A stretch of DNA of 7,093 nt from Muribaculaceae bacterium. Lineage in GTDB: Bacteria > Bacteroidota > Bacteroidia > Bacteroidales > Muribaculaceae. Numbering within the stretch: position 1 is the stretch's first letter; each line of letters begins with the position of its first letter. The notes beneath the pieces were generated by a model. That model did no database searches, had not been told where the DNA came from, and was given only the letters and a program-made list of their open reading frames with translations. The stretch lies in assembly GCA_024400895.1 (NCBI GenBank), contig JAKSMA010000126.1:1-7093 (forward strand), read 5' to 3'. The translations under genes and the position numbers were made by a program. Positions 1 to 7,069 of the stretch are shown in pieces.

Positions 1-363
1 GAAATCTTTTCAAAAAAAGATAAAGTTGAACCTAAAGAGGCTTGGGATTACAGTTTCACAAAAGGAGAACGACACTGGACATCACTTTACGATTCCAAAA
101 ATAATAAGAAAGAGGTGGCTTGCTACAGTTTGCCTATATACAATAACAAGCAAGAGAAAACTTCAATTTTAGCATTATTTATATCCTCGGAGGTGCTCGA
201 CAGTATCATCATTGCACAGAAGCCCGATTTAGGTTACGACATTTCGGTGAAGACCGCGCAAGGGCAATACCTTGTGTTACCTGGTGCAAACATTCCAAAA
301 GGCGATAATGCATTGGTGGAAAACACCACCATAAGCAACGGGTGGAAAATCACCTACACCTAG
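1..363 (+). CDS. Cache-like sensor segment of a SpoIIE-type phosphatase, 5'-partial, ends at in-frame TAG
   Basis: The frame is open from the first base, so the true start and first membrane helix lie outside the window. The 120 visible codons encode a hydrophilic, mixed alpha/beta segment with no membrane helix. It shows the pattern of the distal half of an extracytoplasmic dCache/PDC sensor domain: a Trp-Asp-Tyr and His-Trp region near codons 15-26, then ACYSLPIYNN, a hydrophobic strand (ILALFISSEVLDSI), and a final GWKITYT strand. In this family that last strand leads straight into the second transmembrane helix. Here it meets TAG at 361-363, and the same frame resumes four codons later as a transmembrane helix plus phosphatase domain. 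I therefore read this as the sensor half of one gene with the following CDS. The ligand is unknown. The GTG at 115 is not a credible start because the frame extends upstream with similar character. Confidence 0.72.
   Translation, partial: EIFSKKDKVEPKEAWDYSFTKGERHWTSLYDSKNNKKEVACYSLPIYNNKQEKTSILALFISSEVLDSIIIAQKPDLGYDISVKTAQGQYLVLPGANIPKGDNALVENTTISNGWKITYT
361..363 (+). other. In-frame amber codon splitting the sensor-phosphatase gene
   Basis: TAG sits in the same frame as both the upstream sensor segment and the downstream membrane/phosphatase segment, with no shift on either side. One substitution would restore a continuous protein: CAG, TGG, TAC or TAT are each one base away. TAG is also the natural stop of this same gene at 1267-1269, and reading past that stop gives no phosphatase-like sequence. 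General reassignment of TAG to an amino acid is therefore unlikely. The options are a real nonsense mutation, a base-calling error, or a genuine split into two polypeptides. Confidence 0.8.
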
Positions 364-375
364 CCGAAACATCAA

Positions 376-1269
376 GTGACAGTTCTGATTATCCGCCGAT
401 TGGCCTACTCACTGGTGTGGATGTTTGTAGTGCTTATTGTAATTTCACTGACCATCGTCATCACTATTCATCAAATAGGCAAGCCATATATCATAGAACA
501 AACAGAAGAATCGAAAGCAAGAGCTGCGATTGAAAAAGAGTTGTCGATTGCCGCAAACATTCAGAAAAGCATCTTACAACCTTTTAGTGAAGAATTAGAG
601 ACTGAAGGGTGCAAAATCTATGCAATGTCGAAATCTGCTCGATTTGTTGGTGGCGACCTTTACGATTTCTATGTTCACAATGGCAAACTGCTGTTCTGCA
701 TAGGCGATGTGTCGGGAAAAGGCACTATGGCTTCGCTGATTATGCTTTCCGTAATCAACCTCTTCCGCCACAAAGCACACAACACCGACAACCCATCAGA
801 AATCGCAAGCGATATCAACTATATCCTTTCACTAAGAAACGAAAACTGCATTTTCACCACAATGTTTGTGGGTATCTACGACCCTGAAACGCGATTGGTG
901 ACCTATTGTTGTGCAGGTCATAATCCACCAATAATTGTAAAAGAACGTGGCAAAACTGAATATCTGTCGATGGAAGGATGCATTCCTCTGGGCATCACTT
1001 CTGATTCTGAATTCAAAAATGAAACCGTAGCCCTCTCTCCTGGCGACATGCTAATGCTTTACACCGACGGAATTACCGAAGCCACCAATAAGAAACAAGA
1101 ACTATACAACGATAACCGAACGCTCGACTTTGCGAAACTGCATAAAGAAATGAATCCTAAAGAATTTACCGACTCATTGATTAGCGATGTTGCCAAATTC
1201 GTAGACGGTGCAGAGCAAAGCGACGATATAACAATAATGTGTATTAAAACAGAAAAGAAATATGATTAG
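376..1269 (+). CDS. Membrane-anchored SpoIIE/RsbU-type PP2C serine/threonine phosphatase
   Basis: This metal-dependent phosphatase domain belongs to the group that dephosphorylates STAS-type anti-sigma antagonists in partner-switching systems. That substrate is family knowledge; no STAS or anti-sigma gene is visible here. Counting from GTG 376, residues 9-31 form a transmembrane helix and 39-66 a charged helical linker that includes AANIQKSILQP, typical just before this domain. No clear HAMP domain is seen. Catalytic motifs are intact: GGDLYDF (Asp94, Asp97), GDVSGKG (Asp111), CAGHNPP (179-185), PLGI, LYTDGITEA (Asp231) and QSDDITIM (Asp283/Asp284). The GTG start is only a possible restart, 12 bases after the amber stop; ATG 421 lies inside the helix. 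The natural protein is probably fused to the sensor segment upstream. The stop overlaps the NRPS start by 8 bases. Confidence 0.88.
   Translation: MTVLIIRRLAYSLVWMFVVLIVISLTIVITIHQIGKPYIIEQTEESKARAAIEKELSIAANIQKSILQPFSEELETEGCKIYAMSKSARFVGGDLYDFYVHNGKLLFCIGDVSGKGTMASLIMLSVINLFRHKAHNTDNPSEIASDINYILSLRNENCIFTTMFVGIYDPETRLVTYCCAGHNPPIIVKERGKTEYLSMEGCIPLGITSDSEFKNETVALSPGDMLMLYTDGITEATNKKQELYNDNRTLDFAKLHKEMNPKEFTDSLISDVAKFVDGAEQSDDITIMCIKTEKKYD
1262..1269 (+). promoter_or_regulatory. Stop/start overlap coupling phosphatase and NRPS translation
   Basis: The eight bases ATGATTAG contain the NRPS start codon (1262-1264) and the phosphatase stop (1267-1269) in different frames. The preceding bases are A-rich and lack a Shine-Dalgarno sequence, as is usual in Bacteroidetes. 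This placement implies one transcript and probably re-initiation of ribosomes that have just finished the phosphatase. That mechanism is inferred, but the overlap is seen directly. It also supports ATG 1262 as the true start, because the condensation-domain opening (SQLTQPQLGIYL) follows immediately. Confidence 0.75.
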
Positions 1270-4200
1270 TCAATTAACACAACCTCAACTGGGAATCTAT
1301 CTTGCCTCATTGAACCAAACAGAGCAAGAGAACTACAACATTGCCCAATACTATCATTTGCCGGAAGGAACCGACTTAGAGCTATTGGCAAAGGCTATTG
1401 AACGCTTTGTTGAACTCCACCCCTATATAAAAGGAAGAATTGTTATTGATGACGAGGGCAACGTGTGTATGGAAAGCCATGACGACGAGCAATTCACCTG
1501 CCCAATCATAGCTATCGACGATTTCGATGCAATCAAGGACACTTTAAATAAAACTTACCCGCTACTCGGAAATAGACTGTTTGAAATTGCCATTTACCGC
1601 GACAAGAATGGACGTGGCACTGTTTACTCGCAATTTTCCCATGCGATTTCAGATGGCGCCAGTGTTAAAATTTTCACTTCGGAAGTGAGCGCTATCTACA
1701 ACGGTACCGCCGAGAATTTAAGAGCAGAAAATTACACTGGTCACGACATTTCCCACGATGAACAAGCATTGCGCAAAAGCGACATCGCAAAGCAAGCAAA
1801 AGAATGGTTTTTGAAAGAATATGGCGATGTGCAGTCGGTTCCACTTCCTGAAGGCGACCGAAGCGGAGAAGTGAAATTTGTAAAAGAAAAATTTCCTATA
1901 ACAATCAACGCTAAAGAGTTGAAAATCGCAGTCAAGCGTAATAAGGTGGGGCGAGCCTCATTTTTCAACGCTGCATTCGCTTATCTTCTGTCATGCTACA
2001 CCAACGAATCTACCGTTCCTTACAACACAGTATGCTCGGGACGCGAAGACTCGAGAGCCAGTCGTTCGGCCACAATGATGGTACGCACATTGCCCGTGTC
2101 GCTTCCATGCCCTCCCAACAGAAGCATTAGCGAACTCTTACAGCATAGCGAACAGCAAACCAAAATATCTCGTGAATACTCCACAGCATATTCATTTGCC
2201 GACCTCACACACGACACAGGGTTGGATAACAAAGTGAATTTTGTGTTTCAAGGTTATGTGTACAGCGCATTCTTAAAAATCGGCTCATTCGATACCGAAT
2301 ATTGCGATTTAAGAAAACATGAAATTGGATTTGAGCTCAACTGCGAATTGATGCTCAACCCTGATGGAGAATACGAACTTCAAGTATCGTATGATGCCAA
2401 CAAATACTCGCACGAATACATCGCACAAATGATGATGTGCTACGAGAACATCGTCAATAATATGGCATCTGCAGACCCCGAGGCCACCCTTGCCGATGTG
2501 AGTTTGCTCAGCGATGAGGAAAAAGTGAATGTGATGGCACTTTCCACTGGCGAATCACTTGAATATGATGCATCACAAACATTTGTCGACCTATTTAAAC
2601 AGCGTGTAGCGGAGCAACCTGAGCATATTGCTGTGGCTGACCGCGACGCAGAGGTAACTTATGCAACACTCGACAAACGAAGCGATATTCTTGCCGATGC
2701 TCTTCTCAAGGCTGGTGTTGAACCTGATGAATTTGTAGCATTGATGATGGACCGCTCCATCGAATTCCCACTGTCGGTGCTCGCTATCCACAAAGTGGGT
2801 GCTGCCTATACACCACTCGATGTGGATTATCCTAACGAGCGATTGTCGTATATGCTTGAAAACTCCAGTGCAAAGGTGCTCATTACCAAACACGCGGTGC
2901 TCGAAGCAAAAATTGCAGAAGGTGACCTTGAAATTGGAAATGTAAAAGTCATTTATATCGACGACATTGACTGGAACCAAAAATGCGACCCAATCACACC
3001 AAAAGCTACACCAAAGTCGCTCGCATATATGATTTACACCTCTGGATCAACAGGCAAGCCAAAAGGTGTAATGCTGCATCAGGCTGGTTTGCTCAACTTC
3101 ACCCACAGTATGGTGAAGATAGAGCAACTGACCAATGCCGACCGCACCGCAAGCCATCGTTCATTCTCATTCGATGCCCACATTGGCGACATCTACCCAA
3201 TCCTTGCTGCAGGTGGTGAATTGCATATTATGCCATCTGAAATCCGTAAGGATTTGCAAGCGATGGCCGATTTCATTGAAAGCCGAAATATCAACGGAAC
3301 CGGCGGTACAACTTCACTGATGATGCTACTCATCAACAGTTTCCCTCAACTTCCACTCCGCTTCATCACTGCTGGTGGTGAAAAACTGTCGGGTGTAAGC
3401 AGCGATTCTATGAGCATTATCAACCTGTATGGCCCTACTGAATGTACAAACGACTCCACAACCTTCACCATCAAGCCTGGTGAAGTGTACGATAATATCC
3501 CTATCGGCCGTCCAATGCCAAATATGCAATGCTTCATCATGTCGGCAAGTGGCCAATTGCTTCCACAAGGTGTGCCTGGCGAACTCGTTATTGCCGGTGT
3601 GCAAGTGGGTCGGGGCTACTGGAAATTACCCGAAAAAACCGAAGAGGCATTCGTTGTACGCAATGGCATCAGAATGTATCGCACTGGCGACCTGGCCCGA
3701 TATAATAAAAGTGGACAGATAGAATACCTCGGTCGCATTGATGGACAAGTGAAACTACGCGGCTACCGCATCGAATTAGGCGAAATCGACGCTGTGTCGG
3801 GTGCTTGTGCCGGTGTGCACCAAAGTGCTTCACAAGTGCGCGAAGTGGCAGGTCAGCGTCACCTTGTTCTCTATTACACGAAGGAAGAGGGCGCTTCACT
3901 GACCGAGAATCAACTCAAACAACATATTGAAGCATCGAGTCTCGCAGAATATATGCATCCCGAAATATATGTTGAACTCGAGGAGATGCCACTGCTGCCC
4001 AATGGAAAAATCAATCGCAAGGCACTACCCACTCCTTCGGAACCAGAAGACGATACTGAAGTAGCAGAAAATATTGAGCTCAACGCACTGGAACTTGAAG
4101 TGAAAGATATCATTGCATCGGCTGTTGGAACCGACAAGATTGGACTCACCACTCCGCTCGCAAAAATTGGATTGACCTCGCTTTCAAGCATCAAGCTATC

Positions 4201-4306
4201 TGTACTTCTCTACAAACGCTACAATTTACAATTAGATTCAAAATGGCTGGTAGCAGAAGGTTCGCTCCGCACGATAGCCAATGCAATTATCGTGCATCTG
4301 CTCAGC
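1262..4306 (+). other. NRPS module 1 (C-A-T), complete
   Basis: All core motifs are present. The condensation domain keeps the catalytic His127 and Asp131-Gly132, but the first His of the usual HHxxxDG is Ser. The adenylation domain keeps Asp638, which normally contacts the substrate alpha-amino group, and Lys916 of motif A10. Aligning by eye to the GrsA-Phe pocket gives the ten-residue code D-A-G-G-I-A-L-N-D-K. Positions 278-301 are the least certain because GTGGTTS replaces the usual Pro-rich segment. I do not recognise a substrate for this code. A condensation domain at the extreme N terminus fits either N-acylation by a fatty acyl group or acceptance of a chain from an upstream protein. 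The carrier motif is IGLTSLSS instead of the common LGGHSL/LGGDSL; the modified serine is still present. Confidence 0.85.
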
Positions 4307-7003
4307 ACACCAGGACAACAGCAGCAGAAAGTAGAAAAGGAAATTCGCACTTTTGCCCCACTGAGTTTCCCACAGCAAGGTGTATATTTCGATATTCTGA
4401 AGAATCCTGAAAATGTGGCCTATAACATTCCAACATGCATTGAATTAGGCAAATCTGTGAATGCCGAAGCCGTGGCATCGGCCATAGCCACAGTGGTGAA
4501 AGCACATCCCATTCTATCGTCACACTTCGAACCTCGCGACGGTGAAACCGTACAAGTGCTCCCTGAAGAAGTGACGCCAGAAGTGGAAGTGCTTGAGATG
4601 AACGACTTTAAGTTCACTAAATTAAAAGAGCAATTCGTGAAGCCGTTCAATGCCGAAACCGGTCCATTCTACCGTGCAAATGTTGTGACTACTCCATCAG
4701 GAACAATCGTGCTCCTTGACTTCCTGCACCTCGTCATGGATGGTGCAAGTCTTGGAATATTCATTCGCCAACTTACAGATGTACTGAATGGCGCAACCAT
4801 TGAACAAGAGCCATACAACTATATAGAATATGTGTACGACGAACTTGATTCTCGCAAGAGCAAATCATTTGAAGATTCGAAAAACTTCTTCGCACAAAAA
4901 ATGACAACCGTGGACGGTGCAAGTTGCATTCCAGAAGACATCAAAAGCGGCGAAGATGTGCAAGGCATGCTCAAATTTGCATCTTCACATATTGATATGG
5001 AAGCGGTCAATAAGTTTGCCGTTGACCTGGGAGTTACCCCTGCTGCGGTGTTCCTCGCTGCCATTAACTATGCAGTGAGCCGCTACACCAACACACCTGA
5101 TGTGTGCATCGCCACCATTTCAAATGGTCGTGGCAATGTGAAGGTGAGCGACACAGTTGGTATGTTTGTCAATACAATCGCTCTCACATCGCACATTACC
5201 GATGTGAGTGTAGAGGAATTCATTAAAGCCACAGCACAGGAATTCAACGATAGCCTTTCTCACGAAAACTATCCATTTGCTGAACTATCTGCAGCATTCG
5301 ACCTACATCCTGATGTGTTCTACCAATATCAGGTGGGCATGAGAAATGTAGTGAAGGTGAATGGAGCTGAAGCCGTTGTAAGTCATTTCGGAAATCCGCA
5401 GCCTAAATTCAAAATGATTGTGAGCATTGAAGAAGGTGCCGATGGCGTACGCATAGAAATGCAATACGACGACTCTTGCTACACCCAAGAACTCGCTCAA
5501 GGCTTTGCCGATGCTACTGCCACAGTGCTTCGCAATTTCATCAGCAATCCTCAGGCACGACTCAAGAAGGTGTCGATGCTAAGTGACACTCAAAAGGCAC
5601 TTATCGACACATTCCACGAAACAGCGCGCGAAGATATTCCAATCAAACTTTACCATAAACTGTTTGAAAAGTCGGCAGAAACTCACAACGACAAACTCGC
5701 ACTCGTGGCTATCGATGGCGAATTCACCTACGATGCTTTGAACAAACGGATGAACCGCTTGGCACACGCCCTCATCGAACGCGGTATCAAACGCGGCGAC
5801 CGCATCGCCATTCTGCTTCCTCGCATATCAAGTTTTATCGTGTCGCAATACGGCATTATGAAGGCTGGTGGCGCATATATTCCTTGCGACCCGAAATATC
5901 CAACCGACCGTATTAACCACATATTGGATGATTCTGCAGCCCCATTGATTATTACAACAGCAGATCGTGTCAGCGAATTCCCTGGCCGTGCCGTGGATGT
6001 GGAGGAACTCTTGCAGAACACCAACGAGGAGAATCCTAATGTATATGTTGAGCCCGACGACCTTGCATATCTCATCTACACATCTGGCTCTACAGGTACT
6101 CCAAAGGGTGTGCAACTGATGCATAAGGGTGTGTGCAACTATCATTGCAAACACAACCTTATTCAAGGCATTCTCGACAAAGAATGTAACACAGCACTGG
6201 CAATCACCACTGTATCGTTCGACATGTCGGTTTGGGAAACCGGTTCGCCACTGATGCTCGGCAAAACTCTTGTGTTTGTGGGAGATGACGACTGCAACGA
6301 CCCTAACGCATTGGCTGCGCTGATCAACAAATATCACATCGACTGTATGACAGCCACCACATCACGCTTCATGCAACTGCTTGAAAGCGATGAATTCCAC
6401 TACGCTTTCAACAACAATATGCACCTTGCTTACCAGGGTGGCGAAGGCTTGTCGACAGCATTGCTGAAAAAACTGCAAAGTTTCAAGAACTTGCGTATTG
6501 TGAACGGCTATGGTCCTACCGAAACCATTGCAAATAGCCACGCAAGTGAACTCACCGTAGGTGATATTCCTCATATTGGCAAACCTTGTATCAATTATAC
6601 CAACTTTATAGTTGATGCCGATGGCAATGAACTGCCAGTAGGCGTGATTGGCGAACTTTTGATTGGTGGTGCATCGGTAGCAAAGGGCTACAACAACTTG
6701 CCAGAACAAACTGCAGCGCGATTCGTAGACGGCGTTTACCACTCAGGCGACTATGCACGCTGGCTGCCCGACGGCAATGTGATGGTGCTTGGCCGAAAGG
6801 ACACCCAAGTGAAACTACGTGGCTTGCGCATCGAACTTGGTGAAGTGGAAAGCACAATGGTGAAGGTCGACGGCATTAAGTCGGCCGTGGTGATGATTAA
6901 GAAACTCAACGGTAAAGACCACCTTTGCGCTTATTTCACTGCCAATCGTGAAATCAACATCACAGAACTCAAGGCAGAACTTCGGCTTATAAGAAAGCAA
7001 TAG
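1262..7003 (+). CDS. Nonribosomal peptide synthetase, C-A-T-C-A, 3' end lost at a chimeric junction
   Basis: A cytoplasmic multidomain enzyme that activates amino acids as adenylates, loads them on a phosphopantetheine carrier and joins them. Domains by residue: C1 about 1-420 (SHAISDG, His127); A1 about 441-925 (YTSGSTGKPKG at 592, NLYGPTE at 721, GRIDGQVKLRG at 824, NGKINRKALP at 914); T1 about 935-1015 (IGLTSLSS, phosphopantetheine serine Ser973); C2 about 1031-1450 (LHLVMDG, His1156; VGMFVNT; HENYPFAEL); A2 from about 1463 (YTSGSTGTPKG at 1606, FDMSVWE at 1653, NGYGPTE at 1748, RKDTQVKLRG at 1845). No epimerase, methyltransferase or thioesterase is seen. The natural sequence ends near residue 1908. 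The last few residues before TAG 7001-7003 are out-of-frame translation of a ribosomal protein gene, so A10, the second carrier and any release domain are missing. The start is fixed by the overlap with the phosphatase gene. The peptide product is unknown. Confidence 0.95.
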   Translation: MISQLTQPQLGIYLASLNQTEQENYNIAQYYHLPEGTDLELLAKAIERFVELHPYIKGRIVIDDEGNVCMESHDDEQFTCPIIAIDDFDAIKDTLNKTYPLLGNRLFEIAIYRDKNGRGTVYSQFSHAISDGASVKIFTSEVSAIYNGTAENLRAENYTGHDISHDEQALRKSDIAKQAKEWFLKEYGDVQSVPLPEGDRSGEVKFVKEKFPITINAKELKIAVKRNKVGRASFFNAAFAYLLSCYTNESTVPYNTVCSGREDSRASRSATMMVRTLPVSLPCPPNRSISELLQHSEQQTKISREYSTAYSFADLTHDTGLDNKVNFVFQGYVYSAFLKIGSFDTEYCDLRKHEIGFELNCELMLNPDGEYELQVSYDANKYSHEYIAQMMMCYENIVNNMASADPEATLADVSLLSDEEKVNVMALSTGESLEYDASQTFVDLFKQRVAEQPEHIAVADRDAEVTYATLDKRSDILADALLKAGVEPDEFVALMMDRSIEFPLSVLAIHKVGAAYTPLDVDYPNERLSYMLENSSAKVLITKHAVLEAKIAEGDLEIGNVKVIYIDDIDWNQKCDPITPKATPKSLAYMIYTSGSTGKPKGVMLHQAGLLNFTHSMVKIEQLTNADRTASHRSFSFDAHIGDIYPILAAGGELHIMPSEIRKDLQAMADFIESRNINGTGGTTSLMMLLINSFPQLPLRFITAGGEKLSGVSSDSMSIINLYGPTECTNDSTTFTIKPGEVYDNIPIGRPMPNMQCFIMSASGQLLPQGVPGELVIAGVQVGRGYWKLPEKTEEAFVVRNGIRMYRTGDLARYNKSGQIEYLGRIDGQVKLRGYRIELGEIDAVSGACAGVHQSASQVREVAGQRHLVLYYTKEEGASLTENQLKQHIEASSLAEYMHPEIYVELEEMPLLPNGKINRKALPTPSEPEDDTEVAENIELNALELEVKDIIASAVGTDKIGLTTPLAKIGLTSLSSIKLSVLLYKRYNLQLDSKWLVAEGSLRTIANAIIVHLLSTPGQQQQKVEKEIRTFAPLSFPQQGVYFDILKNPENVAYNIPTCIELGKSVNAEAVASAIATVVKAHPILSSHFEPRDGETVQVLPEEVTPEVEVLEMNDFKFTKLKEQFVKPFNAETGPFYRANVVTTPSGTIVLLDFLHLVMDGASLGIFIRQLTDVLNGATIEQEPYNYIEYVYDELDSRKSKSFEDSKNFFAQKMTTVDGASCIPEDIKSGEDVQGMLKFASSHIDMEAVNKFAVDLGVTPAAVFLAAINYAVSRYTNTPDVCIATISNGRGNVKVSDTVGMFVNTIALTSHITDVSVEEFIKATAQEFNDSLSHENYPFAELSAAFDLHPDVFYQYQVGMRNVVKVNGAEAVVSHFGNPQPKFKMIVSIEEGADGVRIEMQYDDSCYTQELAQGFADATATVLRNFISNPQARLKKVSMLSDTQKALIDTFHETAREDIPIKLYHKLFEKSAETHNDKLALVAIDGEFTYDALNKRMNRLAHALIERGIKRGDRIAILLPRISSFIVSQYGIMKAGGAYIPCDPKYPTDRINHILDDSAAPLIITTADRVSEFPGRAVDVEELLQNTNEENPNVYVEPDDLAYLIYTSGSTGTPKGVQLMHKGVCNYHCKHNLIQGILDKECNTALAITTVSFDMSVWETGSPLMLGKTLVFVGDDDCNDPNALAALINKYHIDCMTATTSRFMQLLESDEFHYAFNNNMHLAYQGGEGLSTALLKKLQSFKNLRIVNGYGPTETIANSHASELTVGDIPHIGKPCINYTNFIVDADGNELPVGVIGELLIGGASVAKGYNNLPEQTAARFVDGVYHSGDYARWLPDGNVMVLGRKDTQVKLRGLRIELGEVESTMVKVDGIKSAVVMIKKLNGKDHLCAYFTANREINITELKAELRLIRKQ
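4352..6985 (+). other. NRPS module 2 (C-A), truncated within the adenylation domain
   Basis: C2 follows T1 after a short Gln-rich linker (GQQQQK). His1156, Asp1160 and Gly1161 are present; the first His of HHxxxDG is Leu. Because no epimerase precedes it, an L-to-L type condensation is the default expectation. The A2 pocket aligned by eye to GrsA-Phe reads D-M-W-T-A-Q-G-A-N, with Asp1654 indicating an alpha-amino acid. The tenth residue, the A10 lysine, is beyond the junction. No substrate is recognised. By comparison with A1, about 30-35 residues of the A2 domain are missing, followed by the expected carrier and a release domain of unknown kind. Confidence 0.8.
6983..6990. other. Chimeric junction between NRPS and ribosomal-protein sequence
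   Basis: Left of this point the NRPS frame is a normal adenylation C-terminal subdomain, ending TELKAELR. Right of it a different frame reads as the C terminus of ribosomal protein L23, followed by the L2 start. The NRPS frame yields only five non-matching residues after Arg1908 before a stop. The exact breakpoint cannot be placed to the base and lies within a few bases of 6985-6988. Ribosome-binding-site style and codon choice also change here. A metagenome misassembly or artificial join is more likely than a natural rearrangement. Confidence 0.88.
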
Positions 7004-7053
7004 TTACTTTAACAGAAGGAAGCAAAGTAATTGAATTCTTCCAGGGACTATAG
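6988..7053 (+). CDS. rplW: Ribosomal protein L23, C-terminal fragment (5'-partial)
   Basis: Twenty-one codons and a TAG stop encode the L23 C terminus: YKKAIVTLTEG, then SKVIEFFQGL. The KKAIVTL-x-EG and IEFF pattern is the usual final strand of bacterial L23, a large-subunit protein near the peptide exit tunnel that helps dock trigger factor and SRP. The fragment is in a different frame from the NRPS and too short to be listed by length-based gene finding. The form resembles Clostridia, not Bacteroidetes. It is followed after 16 bases by rplB, the canonical S10-operon order (L3-L4-L23-L2). The rest of the gene is absent, replaced by NRPS sequence. Confidence 0.9.
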   Translation, partial: YKKAIVTLTEGSKVIEFFQGL

Positions 7054-7055
7054 TT

Positions 7056-7061
7056 AGGAGG
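7056..7061 (+). promoter_or_regulatory. Consensus Shine-Dalgarno site for rplB
   Basis: A perfect AGGAGG lies 8 bases before the ATG of rplB, in the short rplW-rplB gap. It is strong by Firmicute standards and contrasts with the absence of any such site before the NRPS start, supporting a different source genome for this end of the window. Confidence 0.92.
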
Positions 7062-7069
7062 TAGCGACG

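Noticed and set aside
342..533. Short plus-strand frame bridging the amber stop (63 codons, ATG 342)
   Set aside because: Considered as evidence of a frameshift. However, the sensor and phosphatase halves are in the same frame on both sides, and this frame is Ser/His-rich without homology to either.
361..1269. Genome-wide TAG-to-Gln recoding, as in some crAss-like phages
   Set aside because: TAG at 1267-1269 properly ends the phosphatase domain just after its last motif and overlaps the next start. Reading through it gives unrelated sequence, and the genes are bacterial in type.
2591..2980. 129-codon open frame on the minus strand
   Set aside because: It is antisense to the well-supported A1 N-terminal region, with no family resemblance and no ribosome-binding site.
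5828..6337. 169-codon open frame on the minus strand
   Set aside because: It lies wholly inside the second adenylation domain, which has all its core motifs on the plus strand. The minus-strand protein is rich in Cys and His with no recognisable domain, so it is a shadow frame.
2582..6985. Recent duplication of the two modules as a DNA repeat
   Set aside because: The A1 and A2 domains share only short motif-level similarity (for example around GTGAAACTACG at 3749 and 6809). Pocket residues and loops differ throughout, so this is ancient homology and not a repeat.
6986..7003. The last residues and TAG stop as the natural C terminus of the NRPS
   Set aside because: They are the L23 coding sequence read in the wrong frame. 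The adenylation domain is incomplete, and A1 shows that about 30-35 more residues with the A10 motif should follow.
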